A stretch of DNA of 64,000 bases from contig NZ_WUEY01000009.1 in assembly GCF_010668395.1 (NCBI RefSeq), positions 124,001-188,000 on the forward strand. The letters are read 5' to 3'. The DNA comes from Martinezella lusitana (GTDB lineage: Bacteria > Pseudomonadota > Alphaproteobacteria > Rhizobiales > Rhizobiaceae). A program made the position numbers and the translations under genes. Below the pieces are notes generated by a model, which was not told the origin of the DNA, made no database searches, and worked only from the letters and a program-made list of their open reading frames with translations. How positions within the stretch are numbered: position 1 is the stretch's first letter; the number at the start of each line of letters is the position of its first letter. Positions 48,749-56,945 of the stretch are shown here, in pieces.

Positions 48749-50578
48749 ATGATAAAAAATATTCTTATTTACGCTGAGCCGCATCCTATTAGAAACTCGT
48801 TTACTGAATATTATTCAGTGGCTAAATTTATGGCAGACATGCTTAATTCAATGTCGCCTGATTTGAATTGGAAGCTGTTTTCGAATGAATATGTACTGCA
48901 AGAACTTAAGATCGCGACAGACTATGGTGAAAGGTTATTGCAACCTACGTCGTTCGAAAACGAGTTTATCGATAAGTCGCTCTGCGAATGGACGGAAGCA
49001 GAGATAGATAGGCGATCGGGGCTCACTACTGGCAAAGGGGACCTCTCGGATTTCTATTTAGGAATCCTAAAGCGTTTGCGCACACTATTTGAGTTCGACG
49101 CGGTGTTAATTTGGTCTGAAAATGGTGCAGTACGAAGTTTCGCGAAAGCGAACGGTCTGGCCGTCTTTCATTTTGAGCTCGGGCCAACGCGATCACCATT
49201 TCCCGAAACTTTCTACATAGATTGTAATGGCACTAATGGCAACTCAACCGCGATCACATACAATTTAAACGATTACCCAAAAAAAGGCATAGTTCCAAAA
49301 GAGACGTGGTCGTCCTCTGCTTTATTGGAGGTACCTCCAGCAGCACTAATTATGGAGCACACTCTCGATTGGAAGGAAGATAATTTTCCAATTCCCGAAG
49401 ACCCGTTTGTGGTAATTGCTCTGCAGTTGCGGGATGACCTTAATACAGTTGACCATTCCAAGTTTAGTAGTCCAAAAGCGTTTCTTGAGGAAATTCTCCC
49501 GCCAATCTTAGGTCAAGGATACAAGGTCTTTGTAAAGGGTCATCCCGGTTCAATCGGTCGTCCGATAAATTTAGTTTTTGAAATTGAGGCATTAGATTAC
49601 GCAAGAAAATTCGATAACGTGGAGATATTGGATAGAGCTCTCGGTAGCGAGCAGTTTATTCGCCTAATATCTAAGGCTTCTGCAGTTTGTTCAATAAATA
49701 GCTCAGTTTGTTTCGAGGCTCTTTTGTTGGGTGTACCGGGACTTGTATATGGAGATGCGGCATACGATGTCGGAAGAAATTTGAAAGCGGCGGGACTCAA
49801 TTTCCTGAAAACAGGAAGAGTTTCGCTGGAAGAACTTAACCCTGACAGACTGTCTAGCATGCTATTGCGTCACTATTTCCATCCTTATCGACCGAAAGTG
49901 GCTGGTGAGGTGCTGACGGTTCTTTTGTCTGCCTATAAGCCCGAAATGACGTCCCGCCAGTTTCTTTCGATCTTAGTTTCCAACGTTTCCCATGGGGCTA
50001 GAATGTTGGACGCGGAGACTGAAAGGGCGACTCGTTATCGCAAGCTTAAGGTTCTTTCGGAAAATATGAACGAGGTAGACAATTCGATCTTGGGACACAT
50101 CGACAAAGTTTCAGTTGAAATGAATGGTAGTGAACGAGAACTGACTGTTCGCGGCTGGGTGGGGCGTCGTGAAAGAAGGCCGGCGGTCGATTTTGTTGCG
50201 CTTATAGGAGACGAATTAGGTAACCCTACCGATTTGTTCGATCGGCCAGACGTTAAGAAGGTTCACCCTAGCCTTCCAGTGCGTTGCGGCTTTCACATTA
50301 CAACCCGTTTGACAAATGACGTAAAACCAGAAGATTTTAAATTGGGTTTTGTCGCTGGACCTGACTTATTTTGGTGCAAAGTGCAACTAGGTGGCATAAA
50401 GAAGGCGCTTAAGAAGGTAGATACAGCTGAAAAAAAATCGGAGCCAAAAGCCGTCGCTCAGCCCACATCGTTGAACGAAAGACATGATCGGGGAGAAGAT
50501 TCTATCGGATCAGGAATGGCGCAAGCTAAGGGAGTTTACATGATTTATGAATATATAAGAAAGACGATGCGCAAGTAA
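48749..50578 (+). CDS. capsule-polysaccharide-type protein with C-terminal beta domain
   Basis: 609 residues. The central part (~200-370) resembles KpsC/KpsS-type capsule glycosyltransferases: VFVKGHPGSIGRP, EQFIRLISKASAVCSINSSV, CFEALLLGVPGLVYGDAAYD. The N-terminal half is a Rossmann-like domain (NILIYAEPHPIRNSFTEYY). An additional C-terminal domain (~440-555, VSVEMNGSERELTVRGWVGR) looks like a beta sandwich, and a lysine-rich tail ends the protein. Probably builds or initiates a surface polysaccharide. AT-rich. Exact reaction unknown. Confidence 0.75.
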   Translation: MIKNILIYAEPHPIRNSFTEYYSVAKFMADMLNSMSPDLNWKLFSNEYVLQELKIATDYGERLLQPTSFENEFIDKSLCEWTEAEIDRRSGLTTGKGDLSDFYLGILKRLRTLFEFDAVLIWSENGAVRSFAKANGLAVFHFELGPTRSPFPETFYIDCNGTNGNSTAITYNLNDYPKKGIVPKETWSSSALLEVPPAALIMEHTLDWKEDNFPIPEDPFVVIALQLRDDLNTVDHSKFSSPKAFLEEILPPILGQGYKVFVKGHPGSIGRPINLVFEIEALDYARKFDNVEILDRALGSEQFIRLISKASAVCSINSSVCFEALLLGVPGLVYGDAAYDVGRNLKAAGLNFLKTGRVSLEELNPDRLSSMLLRHYFHPYRPKVAGEVLTVLLSAYKPEMTSRQFLSILVSNVSHGARMLDAETERATRYRKLKVLSENMNEVDNSILGHIDKVSVEMNGSERELTVRGWVGRRERRPAVDFVALIGDELGNPTDLFDRPDVKKVHPSLPVRCGFHITTRLTNDVKPEDFKLGFVAGPDLFWCKVQLGGIKKALKKVDTAEKKSEPKAVAQPTSLNERHDRGEDSIGSGMAQAKGVYMIYEYIRKTMRK

Positions 50579-50684
50579 ATATATCGGCTTACTCCTGGAT
50601 TCATTTTTTATTATAACAAGATGGTCGCGACATAACGGCGGGAATCGATAAAGCGTTTGCCAGCGCAAAAAAATAGGGGGATTC

Positions 50685-51305
50685 ATGAGCGACCCAGAGT
50701 CGACTTTTTCGAAGGAAAGTGTTTGTCTTGGAGACGTCGAGTACCCGGTACACTTCAGACCTCGAGCTGAGCTGCACAAAGGCTCGTCGATTGGTCGCTT
50801 CGGCTTCCTCAACATAGGTACTATCGTATACAGCAATACCGTAATCGGCCGGTATTTTAGTGCTGGAAGACAGGTGGAGATTGGTGTTGCGCAACACCCG
50901 ACGCAGGCTCTGTCAACACATGGGTTCGTTCTTGGTAATGGTTGGTTTCCGAGAACAAAGTACTATGGGACCGGAGCGCTAGTAAGTCACGTAGCTCACC
51001 CTAAGACGACGATTGGTCATGATGTGTGGATCGGTGGACAAGCCATCATCCTAGCCGGAGTGACAATTGGGACGGGAGCAATAGTGGCCGCTAACTCAAC
51101 GGTGACTAAAGACGTGCCACCGTACGCTATTGTAGGAGGTTCTCCCGCAAGGCTGATTAAAATGCGCTTCGAAGATGATGTAATTGCCGGTCTGTTGAGA
51201 ACTGCTTGGTGGGAAAGAGAATTCGAATTTGTCCGAAAATTACCATTTAGCGATGTGAAGCGGTGTATCGAGTTATTGGAAAAAAGCCCTGATGAACAAA
51301 TGTAG
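50685..51305 (+). CDS. CatB-related O-acetyltransferase
   Basis: 206-residue left-handed beta-helix acetyltransferase. Hexapeptide repeats: SSIGRFGFLNIGTIVYSNTVIGRYFSAG, TTIGHDVWIGGQAIILAGVTIGTGAIVAANSTVTKDV (shown in parts: IGHDVWIGGQAIILAG; VTIGTGAIVAANSTV), and the end motif PYAIVGGSPARLIKMRF. The catalytic His is probably in VAQHPTQ. It transfers acetyl groups to sugars in polysaccharides. The N-terminal 30 residues are not hexapeptide. It belongs to the AT-rich polysaccharide group, about 110 bp after the previous gene. Confidence 0.87.
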   Translation: MSDPESTFSKESVCLGDVEYPVHFRPRAELHKGSSIGRFGFLNIGTIVYSNTVIGRYFSAGRQVEIGVAQHPTQALSTHGFVLGNGWFPRTKYYGTGALVSHVAHPKTTIGHDVWIGGQAIILAGVTIGTGAIVAANSTVTKDVPPYAIVGGSPARLIKMRFEDDVIAGLLRTAWWEREFEFVRKLPFSDVKRCIELLEKSPDEQM

Positions 51306-51496
51306 CAATGGAGCTGCGTTACCTCGCTGGAGTGCTCCCCTTTTCGCCGGATGAGTCGGTTAGTTTGATTTGGTCTTTGCGCTGAGCCTTGCTCTGATAC
51401 CCGTCATCGTGATCATGCTCTGATCCCCAAAAACTGGATCGTTTATAACTGGAGTTTTCCGCGATAACTTCCCGGTTGGGAACAGGAGCGGAAGCG

Positions 51497-51763
51497 ATGA
51501 AGGCATCGAAGTTTTCGGACGCCCAGAAGGCGTTCATTCTGAAGCAGGGCGACGACGGCGTGCCTGTGGCAGAGATTTGCCGCAAGGCCGGGATCAGCCA
51601 GGCGACCTATTTCAATTGGCGCAAGAAGTATGCGGGCCTGCTGCCCGACGAGATGCGTCGATTGAAGGCACTGGAAGATGAGAATTCTCGGCTAAGGAAG
51701 ATCGTCGCTGATTTGACGCTGGACCGCGAGATGCTGCAGGACGTCATCCGCCGAAAGCTCTGA
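51497..51763 (+). CDS. IS3-family orfA (HTH protein)
   Basis: 88 residues from MKASKFSDAQKAFILKQGDDG. HTH segment VAEICRKAGISQATYFNWRKKYAG, then a leucine zipper (LKALEDENSRLRKIVADLTL). It ends IRRKL at TGA. The last codons CGA AAG CTC TGA offer a -1 slippage into the orfB frame, giving the fused transposase. Confidence 0.88.
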   Translation: MKASKFSDAQKAFILKQGDDGVPVAEICRKAGISQATYFNWRKKYAGLLPDEMRRLKALEDENSRLRKIVADLTLDREMLQDVIRRKL

Positions 51764-51795
51764 GGCCTGTCCGGCAGCGCAAGCTGATCGACGGG

Positions 51796-52599
51796 ATGCT
51801 GATGGACTGGGGCATCTCAATCCGACGGGCCTGCAAGGTCCTGAGGTTCGACACGTCGACCTACCATTACAAATCCCGCCGCACCGGACAGGCCCCACTC
51901 GAACGACGCATCAAGGAGATTTGCGAGACACGCGTACGGTATGGCTACCGGCGTGTCCATGTGCACCTGCGTCGAGATGGCTGGAAGATCAACATGAAGA
52001 AGACACGCAGGATTTACAGCGAGTTAGGCCTTCAGCTGCGGAACAAGCATCCAAAGCGAAGAGTGAAGGCAAAGCTCAGAGACGATCGTCAGGAGGCCGT
52101 TGGGCCGAACGATGTCTGGGCGATGGACTTCGTTCACGACCAGCTTGCAACCGGCAAGAAGCTACGGATACTCACCGTGGTCGACACGCACTCGCGCTAC
52201 TGCCCTGCAGCCGATGCACGCTTCACCTACCGCGGCGAGGATGTCGTCCAGACGCTGGAAGGCATCTGCCGGAACACCGGCTATCCGAAGACGATCAGGG
52301 TGGACAACGGCAGCGAATTCATCTCCCGTGATCTCGACCTGTGGGCCTATGCCAACGATGTCACCCTGGACTTCTCACGACCCGGAAAACCAACGGACAA
52401 TGGCTTCATCGAGGCCTTCAATAGTAAGCTCCGAGCGGAGTGCTTGAACGCCCATTGGTTCCTGACCCTTGCGGATTCGCGCGAAAAGTTGGAGACTTGG
52501 CGTCGATACTACAACGAGGAACGTCCTCACTCGGCGATCGGATATAACGTCCCGATTGACCTGCATAATCCCGGTGGCTCAACCAGCCAGCCATCGTGA
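51796..52599 (+). CDS. IS3-family orfB transposase (DDE)
   Basis: 267 residues from the first ATG, but probably made as an orfA-orfB fusion, because its frame is open back into orfA (KALRPVRQRKLIDGM). DDE catalytic residues: D in VWAMDFVHDQ, D in TIRVDNGSEF, E in DNGFIEAFNSKLRAEC. HTH-like QRRVHVHLRR region and end NEERPHSAIGYNVPIDL as in the IS407/ISRj group. Appears intact. Confidence 0.92.
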   Translation: MLMDWGISIRRACKVLRFDTSTYHYKSRRTGQAPLERRIKEICETRVRYGYRRVHVHLRRDGWKINMKKTRRIYSELGLQLRNKHPKRRVKAKLRDDRQEAVGPNDVWAMDFVHDQLATGKKLRILTVVDTHSRYCPAADARFTYRGEDVVQTLEGICRNTGYPKTIRVDNGSEFISRDLDLWAYANDVTLDFSRPGKPTDNGFIEAFNSKLRAECLNAHWFLTLADSREKLETWRRYYNEERPHSAIGYNVPIDLHNPGGSTSQPS

Positions 52600-52606
52600 T
52601 CAGAGC

Positions 52607-52752
52607 CGGAAAACTCCAGTTCCCGGCGATCCAAGGTTTGGTCTCAGAGCAGTTACCGGAAAACTCCAGCTTCCGGCGGTCCAAACTTTGGTCTCAGAGC
52701 AATCAGAGCCAAAACTTCAGCTTCCGGCGGTCCAATCTTCGGGCTCAGAGCA
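52607..52752 (+). repeat. three tandem copies of the IS3-A right end
   Basis: Units of ~50 bp, each containing ccggcg-tccaa and ending tcagagca at 52651, 52701 and 52752. Inner parts are cggaaaactccagttcccgg, cggaaaactccagcttccgg and a diverged ccaaaacttcagcttccgg. A matching extra left end (TGCTCTGATACCC at 51390) precedes the element. The remaining bases to 53002 hold no recognisable gene. Confidence 0.85.
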
Positions 52753-53002
52753 AACCAAGCCAGCTCTTCGAGACGAAGTGGTGGAAGATGAAGATAGCGT
52801 CTCGCCTGGTTCAAAACCGTGCTCAATGATGGTCAGCTTGTGCTCGGATGTTCAACGCCTGCGGCGAAACATCCCCGTCAGCAGTTCAACGATACTCCCT
52901 AGACATAAGCCTGTACTTGAGCATTTCTGCTTATGCCGACTGTCCGGTCGAAATGGGGTGTAGTTCACACGACTTGAGTCGTGGAAGACTCACATGCTGT
53001 TA
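52753..53002. other. stretch between repeat array and IS66
   Basis: About 250 bases without a clear gene. It starts with text resembling the array (aaaccaagccagctcttcgag), then a region I cannot assign. Possibly remnants of an earlier element. Confidence 0.35.
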
Positions 53003-53010
53003 AATCAATC
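53003..53010. repeat. target-site duplication of IS66-A, left copy
   Basis: aatcaatc directly before the left inverted repeat, identical to 55820-55827 after the right one. Eight bases is the IS66 norm, so the element inserted here by ordinary transposition. Confidence 0.93.
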
Positions 53011-53109
53011 GTAACCGTCCGATTGGCCCCGCCTGCCGTCTAACGCATCGATGACCTAAGACACGTATTTAACGACGTCGTTAGCGACGTGTCTTATGCG
53101 GGGATGGCG

Positions 53110-53478
53110 ATGCGCGTTGAGATTCTTGGGCAGGAACGTCGGCGTCGATGGCGCGACGATGAGAAGCTCGCCATTATCATGTCAGTTGGGGATGGTGGAG
53201 CGACAATCACAGAGGTTGCCCATCGGCACGACATCACGCGCCAGCAGATTTACGCCTGGCGCAGCGAGCTGAAGAAGAAGGGGCTTCTCTCGGTGTCTTC
53301 CCATGCATTGTTCATTCCCATCGACGTGAATGCCGTGCAGACGGATGTTCAGGACGGGAGGGAGAGCCGCGCTGGGATGATCGAACTGCGATTGAGCTGC
53401 GGCCGCACCCTTCACTTCGGCATCGCGGTCGATACGGCCGCCCTGACGCAGCTCATCCGGGCGGTGGAAGCGGCATGA
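53110..53478 (+). CDS. tnpA: IS66 accessory protein TnpA-like (OrfA)
   Basis: 122 residues from MRVEILGQERRRRWRDDEKL. Helix-turn-helix (GATITEVAHRHDITRQQIYAWRSEL in two parts) as in IS66 OrfA, then a C-terminal domain (IELRLSCGRTLHFG). GTG 53089 and ATG 53104 are alternative starts. Stop overlaps tnpB ATG by 4 bases. Confidence 0.9.
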   Translation: MRVEILGQERRRRWRDDEKLAIIMSVGDGGATITEVAHRHDITRQQIYAWRSELKKKGLLSVSSHALFIPIDVNAVQTDVQDGRESRAGMIELRLSCGRTLHFGIAVDTAALTQLIRAVEAA

Positions 53479-53822
53479 TCGGGCCTGGGACCGGCGTTCG
53501 GGTCTATCTTGCGTGCGGGATCACGGACATGCGCAAAGGAATAGAGGGCTTGGCTGCACTTGCGCAGGATGTCTTGCGTCAAAAGCCGACGGGCGGCGCG
53601 GTCTTTGCCTTTCGGGGCAAACGAGGCGATCGTTTGAAGCTGCTGTATTTTGATGGCCAAGGCTTCTGCCTGTATTACAAGATCATGCAGAAAGGTCGTT
53701 TCCCTTGGCCTTCGGCGTCAGATGGGACGGCGCGGCTGACGTCGGCTCAACTGGCGATGTTGTGGGAAGGGATTGATTGGCGACGACCTGACTGGGGTGC
53801 GCCACCGGCCCGTGTCGGGTGA
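53475..53822 (+). CDS. tnpB: IS66 TnpB
   Basis: 115 residues. Typical TnpB: RVYLACGITDMRKGIEGLAA, FAFRGKRGDRLKLLYFDGQG, FCLYYKIMQKGRFPWP. Required with TnpA-like and TnpC for transposition, function unclear. Confidence 0.94.
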   Translation: MIGPGTGVRVYLACGITDMRKGIEGLAALAQDVLRQKPTGGAVFAFRGKRGDRLKLLYFDGQGFCLYYKIMQKGRFPWPSASDGTARLTSAQLAMLWEGIDWRRPDWGAPPARVG

Positions 53823-53885
53823 TTTTATCCCACTGAAACAACTCGTTTTTATGGAAATTTCTCCTGACATATGGTAGTCAGGATC

Positions 53886-55508
53886 ATGTCAAACACTCCG
53901 ACAGATCTTCCGGACGATCCAGCCTTTCTCAAGGCAATGATTGCCGCTTTGCTGGCGGATAATGCGAAGATGTCGGCGACGTTGCAAGCGCACGACCAGT
54001 TAATCCAAACACTGCGGCTGCGCATCGCCAAGCTGAAGAAACAGGTCTTCGGGAAGTCCTCTGAAAAGATCGAGCGTGAAATCGAGCAGCTGGAACTGGC
54101 GCTTGAGGATCTTCTGATCGCCGCTTCTGAAGGCAATTCGGCGCCGATCGATGAAGCTGATGGTGCGTCGTCCGTTGCGCTCCCGTCGGATCCGTCTGAA
54201 AAGATCATGCGCCGCCGGCCACGCGTCTCGGACAAGGCAGTTCGCGAACGCCGGGAGCTCGATCCTGGTTCCTGCTGCCCGGAATGCGGCGGTGAATTGC
54301 GTCTCGTCGGCGAGGACGTCAGCGAAATCCTCGACATGATTGCCGCGCAGATGAAAGTCATCGAGGTTGCTCGATTGAAGAAGTCCTGCCGCTGCTGCGA
54401 GAAGATGGTGCAGGTACCTGCGCCCAGCCGTCCGATACCGGGCAGCATGGCGGGGGCCGGCCTCCTGGCGTACATTCTGGTCTCGAAGTTCGACGACCAT
54501 TTACCACTGTATCGGCTGAACGAAATCTTTGCACGCATGGGCGCCGACATTCCCGACAGCACGATGGTCGATTGGTGTGGTCGTGCGATGCAGGTGCTCC
54601 AGCCTCTCATCGAACGGATCGAAACGGCGATCATGGCAAGTGATCTCCTTCATGCCGACGACACGCCAATCCGGGTGCTGGATCGCTCGCTACGAGACAA
54701 GGGGTTGGGCAAAGGCGTGAAGAAGGGCAGGCTCTGGACGTATGTCCGCGATCAGCGTCCATGGGCAGGAAGCTCACCGCCTGGTGCAGTCTACTATTTT
54801 GCTCCCGACTGGAAAGAAGAGCACGTCCACCGCCACCTCAAGCAATCAAGCGGCGTCCTTCAGGCTGATGGCTACAAAGGATATGGCAAACTATATTCGC
54901 CTGGAGAAAAGGGAGAATCTCGCTTCAAGGAAGCGGCCTGTTGGGCCCACTGGCGACGCGACTTCCACGATATCTGGACATCGAACAAGTCCGAGATCGC
55001 GCGAGAGGCTCTCGATCGTATCGGAGCGCTTTACGACATCGAGCGAGGCATCAACGGCCAGCCGCCTGAAGTCCGACTTACTGCGCGTCAAAGCCAGAGC
55101 AAGGCAAAGGTCGAAGCATTGCGGCTTTGGGCGGAAGCGCAATTGACCCGCATTCCTGGAAAAAGCGATCTGGCTGCGGCGTTCCGCTACGGGTTGAGCC
55201 GATGGTCCTCGCTTTGCCTGTTCCTCGAAGACGGCCGCGTTGCGATCGACAACAATGCTGCCGAGCGGGCACTCCGCCCAATCGGCGTCGGAAGACGGAA
55301 TTGGCTCTTCGCGGGAGCCGATACGGGAGCGGAGACCTTGGCACGCGCCATGACCATCATCGAGACAGCCAAGATGAATGGCCTTGACCCGCAGGCATAT
55401 CTGGCTGACGTGCTCGATCGCATCCACGATCACAAGATCAACCGGTTAGATGAATTGCTTCCGTGGAACTGGTCGCCGCTCGTCACAACATCCGCCGAGG
55501 CAGCCTGA
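53886..55508 (+). CDS. tnpC: IS66 TnpC transposase
   Basis: 540 residues. N-terminal coiled coil, then KKQVFGKSSEKIEREIEQLE. Zinc-finger-like segment GSCCPECGGEL and KKSCRCCEKMVQVPAPSRPI. DDE residues in HADDTPIRVLD, QADGYKGYGKLY and DNNAAERALRPIGVGRRNW. A GTG/ATG start 15 bases upstream is possible. Stop overlaps the next ATG (TGATG). Confidence 0.95.
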   Translation: MSNTPTDLPDDPAFLKAMIAALLADNAKMSATLQAHDQLIQTLRLRIAKLKKQVFGKSSEKIEREIEQLELALEDLLIAASEGNSAPIDEADGASSVALPSDPSEKIMRRRPRVSDKAVRERRELDPGSCCPECGGELRLVGEDVSEILDMIAAQMKVIEVARLKKSCRCCEKMVQVPAPSRPIPGSMAGAGLLAYILVSKFDDHLPLYRLNEIFARMGADIPDSTMVDWCGRAMQVLQPLIERIETAIMASDLLHADDTPIRVLDRSLRDKGLGKGVKKGRLWTYVRDQRPWAGSSPPGAVYYFAPDWKEEHVHRHLKQSSGVLQADGYKGYGKLYSPGEKGESRFKEAACWAHWRRDFHDIWTSNKSEIAREALDRIGALYDIERGINGQPPEVRLTARQSQSKAKVEALRLWAEAQLTRIPGKSDLAAAFRYGLSRWSSLCLFLEDGRVAIDNNAAERALRPIGVGRRNWLFAGADTGAETLARAMTIIETAKMNGLDPQAYLADVLDRIHDHKINRLDELLPWNWSPLVTTSAEAA

Positions 55509-55804
55509 TGGCGACAGTCACCTACGTTCGTACAATCAAATTTGTTGCCGAAATTCTCCAAGAGGACCCGGAGCTGCTTCAGGCAATCGTCTCTAACGAT
55601 GATAATCTGAGCTATGGCAGCATCATCTCCGTGTACACCGGAGACGACGAATCCGTGACCGCACTGACGGACGACGGTATGGACGAACTGGAGCAGATGC
55701 TCAAACACGCCCGCCGCTCACCCGACGAATGGAGCGACTTCCTCGACGGCTTTGTCGACGACAAAGAGCTTGTTGCTCGCATCAAAGCAAAATTTCCGCG
55801 GTGA
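55508..55804 (+). CDS. fourth ORF of IS66-A, unknown function
   Basis: 98 residues, acidic: VTYVRTIKFVAEILQEDPEL, LSYGSIISVYTGDDESVTALT and EWSDFLDGFVDDKELVARIK. Its ATG overlaps the tnpC stop and it ends 15 bases before the right inverted repeat, so it belongs to the element. No known domain recognised. It could modulate transposition or be a passenger. Confidence 0.82.
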   Translation: MATVTYVRTIKFVAEILQEDPELLQAIVSNDDNLSYGSIISVYTGDDESVTALTDDGMDELEQMLKHARRSPDEWSDFLDGFVDDKELVARIKAKFPR

Positions 55805-55819
55805 CAACCGGGCGGTTAC

Positions 55820-55827
55820 AATCAATC
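55820..55827. repeat. target-site duplication of IS66-A, right copy
   Basis: aatcaatc, partner of 53003-53010. The first two bases of the following gene's stop codon (tca on this strand at 55826-55828) lie in it. The insertion therefore fell on the stop codon and rebuilt it. Confidence 0.92.
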
Positions 55828-56920
55828 AATGCGGAGATACGATGTTATCGTGAACATTGTTCGAAGAATCATCATTTTTAATCATCGACTTAATGTCAAC
55901 GTTGCCAATTAATCTATTTCCAGAAACTATATTAAACTTTGCAAAATCCAAGTTGCTTAGGCTACTGCCAAACGGATATTTAGGATCTTTAGAGCATACA
56001 GGACTGTTGCCGTTCCTGCTATTAAGCCATATTGAAGGTTCAGGTCGTGTCCCTTGGGCATATTTGAAGGTGTTGTCAAATATAAGGTTGCCTTGTGGAG
56101 GCTGGTGGCGTATAATACCATTTTCCCCGCAATTTCTATAAAGAAAAATTCCACCGTTCCGCGCGTTGATAAATGTATTATTTGCAATAATATTTTTGGC
56201 AGACCCATCTACTGCTATATCTTCTCTGTTTGACTGTATGTCAAATGTATTATCTAATATTTTATTCATGCCTGACTCAGCTTCCATATAGATGGCGGTT
56301 CCAGCAAGCTTCCCATAAAAGTGAGAATTTAGCAGAGTTAAGCCGGTAGTTCCAATTCCAACGTATAATGGAATTCGGCCGGTTGATATAAAATCTATAT
56401 TCGACAGAGTAATATCAGAAGGCGCATCAGCTTGTGCCCTTTCTGTATGGCCCTTCTGGACTGATGATTGTCGGAGCCAATCTCCCTGTGCATTGGCAGT
56501 TAATCCCTGAACGCGCAGATCTCCTTTAATCGTGCAATTTTTGATTGTGACTCCCTTAGGCGCGTCCCAAGAGTGATCTGGCCTCTGTTGTGATACTATC
56601 GCAATTGTTAGCGCGTCGCGCAAAGTTCCATCAATTGTGGCCCCGCCGCAGTCAAATGTTACGCCCGAAGACTGACTTCCATTGAAGTATAATCTCTGTC
56701 GAACTACATCACTCTTTGATAGCGCGATGTCACAATGGATCTGAATAGGCTGGACTGTTTTGATGTCGGGCGAACGCAAGGCAGCGTATATCTCTGAGCC
56801 ACAGGCGGCGGCATCCGCTTTGGCAGGGAGAAACAGAAATGCGCCGATTAAAAATGTAAAAACTAAAAGTTGTTGCGCAGCTCTGGAGAGGCGGCTGTTG
56901 TCAGTAATAACTGAGGGCAT
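55826..56920 (-). CDS. exported right-handed beta-helix protein
   Basis: 364 residues. Signal peptide-like N-terminus (LLVFTFLIGAFLFLPAKADA). The body has repeated strand-turn units with Asn and Ile/Val (VTIKNCTIKGDLRVQGLTAN, ITLSNIDFISTGRIPLYVGI, NKILDNTFDIQSNREDIAVD, NIIANNTFINARNGGIFLYR), a pectate-lyase-like fold. It may be an enzyme acting on, or a protein bound to, surface polysaccharide. AT-rich like its neighbours. Its stop is on the IS66 duplication. Confidence 0.8.
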   Translation of the reverse strand: MPSVITDNSRLSRAAQQLLVFTFLIGAFLFLPAKADAAACGSEIYAALRSPDIKTVQPIQIHCDIALSKSDVVRQRLYFNGSQSSGVTFDCGGATIDGTLRDALTIAIVSQQRPDHSWDAPKGVTIKNCTIKGDLRVQGLTANAQGDWLRQSSVQKGHTERAQADAPSDITLSNIDFISTGRIPLYVGIGTTGLTLLNSHFYGKLAGTAIYMEAESGMNKILDNTFDIQSNREDIAVDGSAKNIIANNTFINARNGGIFLYRNCGENGIIRHQPPQGNLIFDNTFKYAQGTRPEPSIWLNSRNGNSPVCSKDPKYPFGSSLSNLDFAKFNIVSGNRLIGNVDIKSMIKNDDSSNNVHDNIVSPH

Positions 56921-56945
56921 TTTACGATCCCATGGCTATATGGAG

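Larger units (their letters stand above)
51416..52651 (+). mobile_element. IS3-family element A, 1236 bp
   Basis: Ends are imperfect ~46-bp inverted repeats, both starting TGCTCTGA and ending at the inner aactggagttttccg (plus strand 51447-51461; complement 52607-52621). Carries orfA and orfB in the -1 frame arrangement. No target duplication (left flank tca, right flank gtt). Extra copies of the ends lie outside both sides. Confidence 0.85.
53011..55819 (+). mobile_element. complete IS66-family element A, 2809 bp
   Basis: Terminal inverted repeats gtaaccgtccgattggc (left) and gtaaccgcccggttgtc (right, complement). Contains tnpA-, tnpB- and tnpC-type genes plus a fourth small ORF, all in one direction. 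Flanked by the 8-bp duplication aatcaatc. All genes appear intact, so it may be active. Confidence 0.95.

Noticed and set aside
51390..52752. CRISPR-like repeated units
   Set aside because: The units are spaced at 50 bp, contain no unique spacers and match the ends of the IS.
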